In this document: positions 1 through 8,525 of the stretch, piece after piece
Position numbering within the stretch: position 1 is the first letter of the stretch
Layout of the letters: each line of letters begins with the position of its first letter
Assembly: GCA_003216575.1 (NCBI GenBank)
Contig: QCIR01000007.1
Location: 1 to 64,000, forward strand
Direction: 5' to 3'
DNA length: 64,000 nt
Source: Prochlorococcus sp. AG-402-M23
Lineage (GTDB): Bacteria > Cyanobacteriota > Cyanobacteriia > PCC-6307 > Cyanobiaceae
Translations under genes and position numbers: made by a program
The notes under the pieces: model-generated
What the model saw: only the letters and a program-made list of their open reading frames with translations
What the model was told of the DNA's origin: nothing
Database searches by the model: none

Positions 1-128
1 CAATGGAATATAAGCAAAAGATCCTTAGAGTAGTATTTCCAAAAAAAAAATTAAATCTCAACCTAGACTGAAAAAATGCACTCAAATCAAAAAATTATCT
101 CCACAATTTAATCAATAATATCCTTCCA

Positions 129-1235
129 TTGCCTTGGCCTTTTTGGCCAAAAGAAGGACGTTTAATTATAGGATTAATTTCCTTATGGAGTATATCAGGC
201 ATTTTTATCCTGGGATCAGCTAGTTGGTGGGTAGCGAATAGAGAGATGGGTGATGGTGCTTATTACATCAAAAGACAAATAATTTGGCTGGCAGCAAGTT
301 GGAGCATTTTCTACCTAGCCATAAATATCAATCTAAAAAGATGGCTTAGGCTCTCTGGGCCTTGCCTTTTGATAGGCATGGTACTTATTGCCGCAACTAG
401 CTTTTTTGGGAGCACAGTTAATGGGTCAACTCGATGGTTAATTATCGGACCATTACAGCTTCAACCTTCGGAATTAATCAAACCTTTTATCATTATCCAA
501 AGTGCAAAACTTTTTGGTCAGTGGGAAAGAATAAGTTTAGAAAAAAAACTTTTTTGGTTAACTATTTTTGCATCTATTATTTTATTAATTATAAAACAGC
601 CAAATTTAAGTACTGCTGCTTTAACAGGAATATTACTTTGGATGATCGCCTTATCCGCTGGGATTAAATTTCGCTATTTATTTAACACCGCTCTATTAGG
701 CTTAGTTATTGGTTCAATAAGTATACTTTCTAATGAATATCAAAAAATCCGCGTGATGTCATTTCTTAACCCATGGAAAGACCCACAAGGAAGTGGATAT
801 CAATTAGTTCAGAGTCTTTATGCTATTGGCTCGGGTGGTCTATTTGGAAAAGGTTATGGACTTTCAATACAAAAATTACAATATCTTCCAATACAAAGTA
901 CTGACTTTATTTTTGCTGTATTTGCTGAAGAATTTGGATTCTTTGGATCTATTTTACTTTTATCATTTCTCCTTGTAGTATCTTATTTAAGCCTTAAGAT
1001 ATCTTTAAACTGTAGAAATAATTACTCAAAACTAATCGCCATTGGATCAGGAACTATTCTTGTTGGGCAATCAATTATGCATATTGCAGTTTCATCAGGT
1101 GCAATGCCAACCACTGGTCTACCTTTGCCATTTATTAGTTATGGAGGGAACTCATTAATTTCAAGCTTATTAATAGCTGCTTTATTGGTAAGGTCATCTA
1201 TAGAGTCAACAGATTTATTAGCTAAAAATCACTAA
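129..1235 (+). CDS. ftsW: SEDS-family cell division protein FtsW
   Basis: Integral membrane glycosyltransferase of the SEDS (FtsW/RodA) family, which polymerises peptidoglycan at the division septum with its partner class B PBP. The 368-residue product has about ten hydrophobic segments and family motifs PSELIKPF near residue 115, AVFAEEFGFFG near 265 and the C-terminal PFISYGGNSL. The SASWWVA segment in the first helix resembles FtsW of marine picocyanobacteria, as I remember it. The start is a TTG; the frame is open back to a TGA at 69-71 without an in-frame ATG, so the N-terminus is uncertain. RodA is the alternative paralogue; choosing FtsW rests on the ccdA-ccs1 neighbourhood and is an inference. 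Confidence 0.85.
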   Translation: MPWPFWPKEGRLIIGLISLWSISGIFILGSASWWVANREMGDGAYYIKRQIIWLAASWSIFYLAININLKRWLRLSGPCLLIGMVLIAATSFFGSTVNGSTRWLIIGPLQLQPSELIKPFIIIQSAKLFGQWERISLEKKLFWLTIFASIILLIIKQPNLSTAALTGILLWMIALSAGIKFRYLFNTALLGLVIGSISILSNEYQKIRVMSFLNPWKDPQGSGYQLVQSLYAIGSGGLFGKGYGLSIQKLQYLPIQSTDFIFAVFAEEFGFFGSILLLSFLLVVSYLSLKISLNCRNNYSKLIAIGSGTILVGQSIMHIAVSSGAMPTTGLPLPFISYGGNSLISSLLIAALLVRSSIESTDLLAKNH

Positions 1236-1275
1236 AATAAAATTCTAATTAGATAATCTAAGGATAGAACTAAAT

Positions 1276-2016
1276 GTGGTAAATCTTTTTTTGAACATTT
1301 CTTCTATAAATTTAATCTTCTCTGATTTCACTCGCAATAGCGAGCAGTTAATTAATAATGGTCTAAGCAGCCCTACTCCCTTAACTGTTGTATTGATTTT
1401 CATAGGAGGTCTTATGACCAGCCTAGGGCCCTGCTCATTGTCACTTTTACCGATAACAATTGCTTATTTAGCTGGATTTAAAAACAATCAAAAACCTTTA
1501 CAAAGAACTATTAGCTTCTGCAGCGGAATAGTTATATCACTAGTAATTTTGGGAAGTCTAAGCGGTTTCCTAGGGAAGATTTACGGTCAATTGCCAAGCT
1601 TCTTTTCAATATTTATTAGTTTTTTAGCGATAGTTATGGGTCTAAATCTTCTTGGACTTTTTAAATTTCCACTCCCATCAGGACCAGACCCTGAAATCTG
1701 GAAGAATCAAGTTCCTCCTGCATTAGCGCCAGTTTCAGCAGGATTAGCTTTTGGATTAGCCTCCTCTCCTTGCACAACTCCTGTCATTGCTGTTCTTCTC
1801 GCTTGGGTTAGTAAACAAGGTAATCCTTTAAATGGCATCATTTTCCTTGGAAGCTTTGCAATTGGGCAAGTTGTTCCTTTATTAGTTGCAGGTACTTTTG
1901 CAGCAAGTATCCCAAAATTATTATCCTTACGACCTATCGGGAAATGGGTCCCACCTATAAGTGGAGTGATTTTATTAACGCTTGGTTTTATAAGCCTTCT
2001 CTCTATTTGGATATAA
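1276..2016 (+). CDS. ccdA: Cytochrome c biogenesis protein CcdA
   Basis: Polytopic thiol:disulfide transporter that carries reducing equivalents across the thylakoid or plasma membrane to reduce apocytochrome c cysteines (system II). The 246-residue product has about six membrane segments. The two redox cysteines are visible in LGPCSLSLLP (Cys53) and ASSPCTTPV (Cys166). It starts with GTG inside ATGTGG; the overlapping ATG is in another frame. It is followed 5 bases later by ccs1, encoding the apocytochrome c/heme ligation component, so the two are very likely co-transcribed. Confidence 0.92.
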   Translation: MVNLFLNISSINLIFSDFTRNSEQLINNGLSSPTPLTVVLIFIGGLMTSLGPCSLSLLPITIAYLAGFKNNQKPLQRTISFCSGIVISLVILGSLSGFLGKIYGQLPSFFSIFISFLAIVMGLNLLGLFKFPLPSGPDPEIWKNQVPPALAPVSAGLAFGLASSPCTTPVIAVLLAWVSKQGNPLNGIIFLGSFAIGQVVPLLVAGTFAASIPKLLSLRPIGKWVPPISGVILLTLGFISLLSIWI

Positions 2017-2021
2017 AAGAG

Positions 2022-3302
2022 ATGAAAAAGATTAGCCAGGTTTTAAATTGGCTTTCTAGTTTAAAAATAGCTATATTAATTTTCTTATTAATATCAATTT
2101 CTTGTGCAATTGGGACTGTCATTCCACAACAAGAATCAAATCAATTCTATTATGAAAATTTCAATAAAAATCCTTGGCTAGGGATAATTAATGGAAATAT
2201 ATTATTACTTCTTGAATTCAATCATGTCTATACAAGTTTTTGGTTTTTATTTTTACTTGCTTGGCTAGGTATAGCTCTTGCAGTTTGTAGTTTTAGAAGA
2301 CAATTACCCATACTTAAATCAGCATTAAATTGGATTGACTATAAATCACCTCGTCAAATAGCAAAATTATCTATTGCTCAAACAATACGAACTAATAATC
2401 CTACAAAAAGCATAGAAAAACTTAAACTTAGTTTAAAGAATAATGGTTGGAATATCAAAGAAACAGATGGAAGGATAGCTGCACGACAAGGAGTAATAGG
2501 GAGATTAGGACCTATCTTAATCCATCTAGGTATGATTCTCTTGATGATAGGGTCAACTTACGGATCTTTAAACGGGCAAAGTATAGAAAAGTTTCTTGCC
2601 CCTGGTAGATCAATAACTTTATTAGAAAAGAATAAAGAACAGGAATTAACTATTGAGCTAGAAAAGTTTCAAATTGAAAGAGACCCTCAAGGAAGAGCTG
2701 AACAGTATATATCGAACATAAAGATTATAGAACCAAATGGTAAAGTTGAAGAGAAGGAAATTAGTGTTAATTATCCATTAAGATATAAAGGATTAACATT
2801 ATACCAAGCTGACTGGTCATTAGCAGCAATAACTCTTCAGATTAATAATAGTCCAAAATTACAAATTCCAATAAACTCAATTCCTGAGCTTGGTAAACAA
2901 GTATGGGGGACAATAATACCTACAAATGATGACGGAACAGACCCAATATTACTAACAGTTAATAGTGAACTAGGTCCTGTAATTATTTATAATAATGATG
3001 GAGCAAAGCTAGTTACGTTAACCACTAGCAAGCAAGCAGAAGTAAAAGGTAAATTAATAAAAATAATAAATATAGTCCCAAGTAGTGGATTACTTTTAAA
3101 GCGTGACCCTGGTGTCCCTCTTGTATATAGTAGTTTTGCGATGATACTAATTGGTGGTTCCTTAAGTCTAATTTCCACTAAAAAAATATGGGCTTTCCAT
3201 GAAGAGAAAAAATCTCTTATTTATATAGGTGGATTAAGCAATAGGAATCTTTCTGGTCTCTCCAAAGAATTGCCTAAGCTTATTAGTTTACTAGAAAATT
3301 AA
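2022..3302 (+). CDS. ccs1: Cytochrome c biogenesis protein Ccs1/ResB
   Basis: ResB-family component of system II cytochrome c maturation, which binds apocytochrome and works with CcsA to attach heme on the lumenal side. The ORF track begins at 1944 but that region overlaps ccdA; ATG 2022 gives a 426-residue protein starting [15 protein letters not shown], the normal N-terminus. Membrane segments lie near residues 20-40, 70-95, 160-180 and close to the C-terminus, flanking a large soluble lumenal domain. Its 3' end overlaps the convergent queF by 12 bases. CcsA is not in this window. Confidence 0.92.
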   Translation: MKKISQVLNWLSSLKIAILIFLLISISCAIGTVIPQQESNQFYYENFNKNPWLGIINGNILLLLEFNHVYTSFWFLFLLAWLGIALAVCSFRRQLPILKSALNWIDYKSPRQIAKLSIAQTIRTNNPTKSIEKLKLSLKNNGWNIKETDGRIAARQGVIGRLGPILIHLGMILLMIGSTYGSLNGQSIEKFLAPGRSITLLEKNKEQELTIELEKFQIERDPQGRAEQYISNIKIIEPNGKVEEKEISVNYPLRYKGLTLYQADWSLAAITLQINNSPKLQIPINSIPELGKQVWGTIIPTNDDGTDPILLTVNSELGPVIIYNNDGAKLVTLTTSKQAEVKGKLIKIINIVPSSGLLLKRDPGVPLVYSSFAMILIGGSLSLISTKKIWAFHEEKKSLIYIGGLSNRNLSGLSKELPKLISLLEN

Positions 3303-3713
3303 ATCTAAATTTTTCCTTTTGCCATGAGAAACTCTGATAATAGTATGAACATTTCCTCTAGGATTAAAATCAGCCTCTATTTGCATCCATATGGGATCAG
3401 AAACCTCTACAAAATCATCTAAAATTAAATTTGCAACTTCTTCATGAGATATTTTCTTATCTCGAAAGCTATTTAAATAAAGTTTAATTGCTTTTAATTC
3501 TATTACCTTTTTATTTGGTTGATAAATTATTCTTAAAGTTGCAAAATCTGGATAACCAGAAAAAGGACACTTACAGGTGAATTCAGGAAAATCTACTGAA
3601 ATTTCATAATCTCTGTTATTAGTGGGATTTGGGAAACAAATTAATTTGCCAGTCTCTATTTCTCTCTCTCCATACATGATTTCCTCTTGGTTTTCTTGTT
3701 CTCTCTTAAGCAC
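3291..3713 (-). CDS. queF: NADPH-dependent 7-cyano-7-deazaguanine reductase QueF
   Basis: Reduces preQ0 to preQ1 in queuosine biosynthesis; cytosolic. The product is a short (type I) QueF of 140 residues. [16 protein letters not shown] contains the nucleophilic cysteine that forms the thioimide adduct, followed by [16 protein letters not shown], the substrate-recognition Glu and family signature. The true start may be the internal ATG at 3677 ([11 protein letters not shown]), because the preceding dozen residues are charged and poorly conserved-looking. It is convergent with ccs1 and divergent from the hypothetical gene upstream of glnB. Confidence 0.95.
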   Translation of the reverse strand: MLKREQENQEEIMYGEREIETGKLICFPNPTNNRDYEISVDFPEFTCKCPFSGYPDFATLRIIYQPNKKVIELKAIKLYLNSFRDKKISHEEVANLILDDFVEVSDPIWMQIEADFNPRGNVHTIIRVSHGKRKNLDLIF

Positions 3714-3725
3714 ATTTTAAAAGCA

Positions 3726-3743
3726 TGTAAATCTCACATTACA
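3726..3743. promoter_or_regulatory. TGTAA-N8-TTACA palindrome upstream of the glnB cluster
   Basis: An inverted repeat TGTAA-atctcaca-TTACA lies between the divergent queF and the hypothetical gene preceding glnB. It resembles CRP/NtcA-type sites but the arms are two bases farther apart than the canonical GTA-N8-TAC of NtcA. It may be a coincidence in AT-rich DNA. Confidence 0.25.
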
Positions 3744-3807
3744 TAAAAGTTTGCTTAAACGATTCAAACCAAACATAAATTTCCTTCATCAGATAATTAC
3801 TCAAAAC

Positions 3808-4116
3808 ATGTCAAAAAGCCATTGTGTATCATTGATCACAAACCTAATCATCGCTATCCCCCCTAATAGATATAACAACAGGTTTTATATGGACATCAGC
3901 CTTTCTGAAAAAAGAAATGGAACTCAAATAGAAGCAAGGAGTATACATGGCATTCTTTGGCTCCAGACTCATTTTGAATCCGATAATTGGGAATCAATAT
4001 GTAATGGACTAGTAATAATTCCAAGCAAAGATGCTCAATTTCTTAGTGAAGATGCAACAAAGGCAGGTCTAAATGTAAATTTCGTCAGATGTCTAAGTCA
4101 ATTAGACAAAATCTGA
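3808..4116 (+). CDS. Conserved-looking hypothetical protein upstream of glnB
   Basis: I do not recognise a named family. From ATG 3808 the product is 102 residues (MSKSHCVSLITNLIIAIPP...), without a signal peptide or clear membrane span. The track start at 3751 adds 19 residues of doubtful value. The C-terminal half (WLQTHFESDNWESICNG, ...VNFVRCLSQL) looks like a small globular alpha/beta domain. The gene is 40 bases upstream of glnB in the same direction and may share its promoter, suggesting but not proving a link to nitrogen status. Confidence 0.65.
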   Translation: MSKSHCVSLITNLIIAIPPNRYNNRFYMDISLSEKRNGTQIEARSIHGILWLQTHFESDNWESICNGLVIIPSKDAQFLSEDATKAGLNVNFVRCLSQLDKI

Positions 4117-4150
4117 TCAAAAACTATATAAAATTTAAGAAGTTACCTAA

Positions 4151-4495
<345 letters not shown>

Positions 4496-4497
4496 AC

Positions 4498-5292
4498 TTA
4501 TGAAATATTGATAATTTTTTCGATTTCAAAATTCTCTGTAACTTCATCACCCATCCAAAGAAGATATTCTTGATTACCAGCGGGGCCCTTTAAAGGGGAC
4601 GCAATTAATCCTTTTGGAAACCATCCATATTTTTTAGATTCATTGATGACCCCCTGAATTGCCTCAGCATGCAGAAAATAGTCACGAACAACACCACCTT
4701 TTCCCACTTTGTCTTTCCCAACTTCAAATTGAGGTTTTACTAGTACTAGTAATTCAGAATGGGAGTCTTGAAGAAGAGCTTTAATACTAGGCAAAACAAT
4801 TTTAAGAGAAATAAAAGATAAATCTGCTACAGCAAAGTCTGGTATTGGGTCTCCATCATTAAATAATTTTTCAGGAGTTAAATATCTAATGTTAGTTCTT
4901 TCCATAAGAACAACTCTTGGATCATTTCTAATACTCCATGCCGTTTGGCCATAACCAACATCTACTCCATAAACCTTTGCTGCCCCTAGCTGCAAAAGAC
5001 AGTCTGTAAAACCACCAGTTGAAATCCCTGCATCTAAGCAAATTCGATTCTCAATATTTAAAGGGAATTGATTAAACGCTTCAGCCAACTTTTCACCTCC
5101 GCGAGACACATACCTCAAAGGCTGCATAACTTCTATATCAAGATCTTTTACAACTTCTTGTCCTGGCTTATCAAGGATTTGTCCATTAATTGTCTTAACT
5201 TTGCCAGCTCTAATAAGCTTCTGCGCTTCTTGACGAGATTTAACTAACCCTTTAGTTAGCAAGTGAAGATCTAATCGCGATTTTTTAGTCAT
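4498..5292 (-). CDS. tlyA: TlyA-family rRNA 2'-O-ribose methyltransferase
   Basis: SAM-dependent methyltransferase of the TlyA/hemolysin A family that modifies ribosomal RNA ribose. An S4 RNA-binding domain covers roughly residues 1-65 (RLDLHLLTKGLVKSRQEAQK...). A FtsJ-like Rossmann domain follows with LDAGISTGGFTDCLLQLGA as the SAM-binding loop. The ORF track starts at 5358, but the extra 22 residues do not look like the family; ATG 5292 (MTKKSRLDLHLL) gives 264 residues, the usual length. It is convergent with glnB with only two bases between the stops. Confidence 0.9.
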   Translation of the reverse strand: MTKKSRLDLHLLTKGLVKSRQEAQKLIRAGKVKTINGQILDKPGQEVVKDLDIEVMQPLRYVSRGGEKLAEAFNQFPLNIENRICLDAGISTGGFTDCLLQLGAAKVYGVDVGYGQTAWSIRNDPRVVLMERTNIRYLTPEKLFNDGDPIPDFAVADLSFISLKIVLPSIKALLQDSHSELLVLVKPQFEVGKDKVGKGGVVRDYFLHAEAIQGVINESKKYGWFPKGLIASPLKGPAGNQEYLLWMGDEVTENFEIEKIINIS

Positions 5293-5387
5293 TTGTTTAC
5301 AAAAACAAACAGGAAACGGAACAAAAACCGCAGAACTGGGCCTAATCCTCTTTTTCAATAGAGAATCTAATCAATTGACCAAAGGTT

Positions 5388-5648
5388 TTGTCTAAAAAGC
5401 TCAGCCATCCAAGCAATGAAAATGAGCTATCTAGCCATGGTCGTTTTCATCTAACCCCAAAGAAGCAAACTGGAGAAGTGCTTGAACTTCTTCCTCCAGG
5501 AAGTTTTGCAAAATTTACCAATCAACCAAATGATTTGCCTCCTTTTCAAGTGATTGATTGCAAAGGAGGCAAATGCAGAGTCAGACAGCAGGCCTGGGGA
5601 AGATATGTTCATTGGGAAGTTGAACATAATAGACTCAAGTCAGCTTGA
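5388..5648 (+). CDS. Small conserved cyanobacterial hypothetical protein
   Basis: An 86-residue basic protein starting at TTG with no signal peptide or transmembrane span. The body (TGEVLELLPPGSFAKFTNQ... CKGGKCRVRQQAWGRYVHWEVE) reads like a small beta-rich domain, and I believe similar proteins are common in marine picocyanobacteria, though I cannot name a family. The two cysteines in the CKGGKC pair could bind metal or be structural. It sits alone between tlyA and purB, 43 bases before purB, and could be co-transcribed with it. Confidence 0.7.
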   Translation: MSKKLSHPSNENELSSHGRFHLTPKKQTGEVLELLPPGSFAKFTNQPNDLPPFQVIDCKGGKCRVRQQAWGRYVHWEVEHNRLKSA

Positions 5649-5691
5649 CCTTGACGAACTAAATTAAACTAACCTTTAACTTTGTAGCACT

Positions 5692-6987
5692 TTGATTGAG
5701 CGTTACACAAACCCAGAGATGGGAAATATTTGGTCCGAACAAGCCAAATACCAAACTTGGCTAGATGTTGAGATGGCAGCATGTGAGGCTAATTACAAAT
5801 TGGGGAAAATCCCAATTAGTGCAATGAAAACAATTCGAGAAAAGGCAAATTTCAACTCAGAACGCATACTCGAAATAGAAGTTGAAGTACGACATGATGT
5901 AATTGCTTTCCTAACAAATGTAAATGAATATGTTGGGGATGCTGGTCGTTACATTCATGTTGGCATGACAAGTAGCGATGTCCTAGATACAGCTCTTGCA
6001 CTTCAATTAAAGTCATCAGTAAAACTTTTAAGAAAAGAGCTTCTATTACTTGAAGAAGCTATTAGAGATTTAGCTAGAAAAAACAAGGAAACTGTAATGA
6101 TTGGACGTTCGCATGCAATACATGGAGAACCTATTACTTTTGGATTTAAGCTCGCTGGATGGCTAGCTGAAACCCTCAGGAACAAAGACAGACTAAGTAA
6201 TTTAGAAAGAGATATTTCCGTTGGGCAAATAAGTGGAGCCATGGGGACTTATGCGAATACAGATCCAGAAATAGAGAAAATCACTTGTGAGCTATTGGGT
6301 CTTCAAGCTGATACAGCCAGTACTCAGGTCATCTCCAGAGATAGACATGCTAATTATGTACAAATTCTTGCTTTAATTGGATCTTCATTGGATCGTTTTT
6401 CTACAGAAATTAGAAATCTTCAAAGAACAGACGTCCTTGAAGTAGAGGAAAACTTTGCCAAAGGCCAAAAAGGTAGCTCTGCAATGCCTCATAAAAGAAA
6501 TCCCATACGAAGTGAGAGAGTGAGTGGTCTGTCTAGAGTATTAAGAAGTTATGTAGTTGCAGCTCTTGAGAATGTCGCTCTATGGCATGAGAGAGATATT
6601 AGTCACAGCTCCAATGAAAGATTAATGCTTCCAGACACTTCCATTACTCTTCATTTTATGATCACAGAAATGACATCAATAATTAAAGGTCTAGGAATTT
6701 ATCCTAAAAATATGCTTAATAATTTGAATATTTATGGAGGAGTTGTTTTTAGTCAAAGAGTTCTTTTATCTTTAATTGAGAATGGAATGAGTAGGGAAGA
6801 TTCTTATCGATTAGTTCAAAAAAATGCTCATTCCGCCTGGAATCATCCCGAAGGAAATTTCAAGAAGAACCTTGAGAATGATCCAGAAATAATGAATATT
6901 CTCTCACCAGAAAAACTTTCTGACTGTTTTTCAACTGAATTACACCAATCGAATTTGAAGGTTATTTGGGATAGACTTGGTATATAA
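5692..6987 (+). CDS. purB: Adenylosuccinate lyase
   Basis: Cleaves SAICAR to AICAR and adenylosuccinate to AMP in purine biosynthesis; a cytosolic tetramer of the fumarase/aspartase superfamily. The 431-residue product carries the superfamily signature GSSAMPHKRNPI near residue 262, the flexible catalytic serine loop. It also has TSSDVLDTALALQL and the catalytic histidine region GRSHAIHGEP. The start is TTG followed by IERYTNPEMGNIW, the canonical N-terminus, so TTG is accepted. Confidence 0.97.
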   Translation: MIERYTNPEMGNIWSEQAKYQTWLDVEMAACEANYKLGKIPISAMKTIREKANFNSERILEIEVEVRHDVIAFLTNVNEYVGDAGRYIHVGMTSSDVLDTALALQLKSSVKLLRKELLLLEEAIRDLARKNKETVMIGRSHAIHGEPITFGFKLAGWLAETLRNKDRLSNLERDISVGQISGAMGTYANTDPEIEKITCELLGLQADTASTQVISRDRHANYVQILALIGSSLDRFSTEIRNLQRTDVLEVEENFAKGQKGSSAMPHKRNPIRSERVSGLSRVLRSYVVAALENVALWHERDISHSSNERLMLPDTSITLHFMITEMTSIIKGLGIYPKNMLNNLNIYGGVVFSQRVLLSLIENGMSREDSYRLVQKNAHSAWNHPEGNFKKNLENDPEIMNILSPEKLSDCFSTELHQSNLKVIWDRLGI

Positions 6988-7112
6988 CTAGAGAAGATAA
7001 ATCAATTAATATTAGTTAGTAGAATATCTAAATGGTATAGCAATAGATTTAACTAAATTCCATAGCTATTATCATGAGCCCTAGGGAACTTTAAATTTTC
7101 AAACCAAGATCA

Positions 7113-8507
7113 ATGTCCAATATGAAAAGGCTTGAGAAAGATAGTCTAGGTTCAATTTCTGTTCCAGAAGATGCTTTATGGGGAGCCCAAACTCAACGAT
7201 CAATATTAAATTTCGCTATTGGTGATGAGGTCGTACCTCTTGAGATTATTTATGCCATTGCCCAAATAAAAGCCTCTGCAGCCAGAGTAAACTATCATTT
7301 AGGTCTAATAGATAAAGATATCGCGCAATTTATAACCGAAGCAAGTTCAGAAATTATTGCAGGTAAACATAATGATCAATTTCCTTTGAAAGTATGGCAA
7401 ACAGGTAGTGGAACCCAAACAAATATGAATGTAAATGAGGTAATCAGCAATATAGCTTCCAAGCGTTTGAATAATCCTTTAGGTAGTTTTGATCCACTAC
7501 ATCCCAATGATCATGTCAATCGCTCTCAATCTACTAATGACGTTTTCCCAGCAGCTATACAGATAGCCACAATACTTAATTTGAAAAAGACCTTAATACC
7601 CGAATTAAAAAAGCTCATTGATTTGTTTCATCAAAAAAGTCATGAATGGAAGGATCTTATAAAAATTGGACGTACTCATCTTCAAGATGCAGTACCGCTT
7701 ACTCTTGGGCAAGAAGTCTCTGCCTGGTCAAGTCAGTTAGAGACTGCATTAAAACGGATTGAAATCAACCTAGAAGAACTTTATTTACTTCCACTGGGAG
7801 GAACCGCTATTGGAACAGGAATAAATGCTCCAGAGAATTTCGACAACCTCATTGCTCTTGATATCTCTAGAAACACAAATTTACCCTTTGAAACAGCTGC
7901 TAATAAATTTGCCATCATGGCTAGTCATGATGGTCTTGTAAATATAATGTCCCAACTAAAATTATTAGCCGTAACTTTTCTCAAAATTGTTAATGATCTT
8001 CGACTTTTATCCTGTGGACCAAGAGCTGGATTATCAGAGCTACAGCTACCAGCCAATGAGCCAGGCAGCTCAATAATGCCAGGGAAAATCAATCCTACTC
8101 AATGCGAAGCTATGGCTATGGTATGTACACAAATAATTGGTATGGATACCTCAGTATCCATAGCAGGAAGTGGTGGACATCTACAAATGAATGTTTATAA
8201 GCCACTTATTGGATACAACATTTTAAAAAGTATTAATCTTATTCAAAATGCATGTAAAAGTTGCAGAGAGAATATGATTGAAGGTATTCAACCCAATAAA
8301 GCAAACATCAAACAATATCTAGATAATTCTTTGATGTTGGTCACTGCATTAGCTCCATCAATCGGATACGAAAAAGCAAGTAAAATTGCCCAATTAGCAC
8401 ATGAAAAGAATCTCAGTCTAAAAGAAGCATCAAGTCAACTAAACTATATCGAACCAGAAGAATTTGATAATCTCATTAATCCAAAATTTATGGTTGGGAC
8501 TAATTGA
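7113..8507 (+). CDS. fumC: Class II fumarate hydratase
   Basis: Reversibly hydrates fumarate to malate; an oxygen-stable homotetramer without an iron-sulfur cluster. The 464-residue length is typical. The signature GSSIMPGKINPTQ is clear, as are TGSGTQTNMNVNEVI and GRTHLQDAVPLTLGQE, which line the active site. Together with purB upstream it handles fumarate, the by-product of purine and arginine synthesis. The first ATG (MSNMKRLEKDS) is plausible; a second ATG three codons later is an alternative. Confidence 0.97.
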   Translation: MSNMKRLEKDSLGSISVPEDALWGAQTQRSILNFAIGDEVVPLEIIYAIAQIKASAARVNYHLGLIDKDIAQFITEASSEIIAGKHNDQFPLKVWQTGSGTQTNMNVNEVISNIASKRLNNPLGSFDPLHPNDHVNRSQSTNDVFPAAIQIATILNLKKTLIPELKKLIDLFHQKSHEWKDLIKIGRTHLQDAVPLTLGQEVSAWSSQLETALKRIEINLEELYLLPLGGTAIGTGINAPENFDNLIALDISRNTNLPFETAANKFAIMASHDGLVNIMSQLKLLAVTFLKIVNDLRLLSCGPRAGLSELQLPANEPGSSIMPGKINPTQCEAMAMVCTQIIGMDTSVSIAGSGGHLQMNVYKPLIGYNILKSINLIQNACKSCRENMIEGIQPNKANIKQYLDNSLMLVTALAPSIGYEKASKIAQLAHEKNLSLKEASSQLNYIEPEEFDNLINPKFMVGTN

Positions 8508-8525
8508 AAAAATAAATTTTTAATC

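Noticed and set aside
1944-2021. Upstream extension of ccs1 in the ORF track
   Set aside because: It overlaps ccdA in another frame; the family N-terminus begins at ATG 2022.
5293-5358. 22-residue N-terminal extension of the TlyA gene
   Set aside because: It precedes the S4 domain start and does not look like the family; ATG 5292 gives the usual length.
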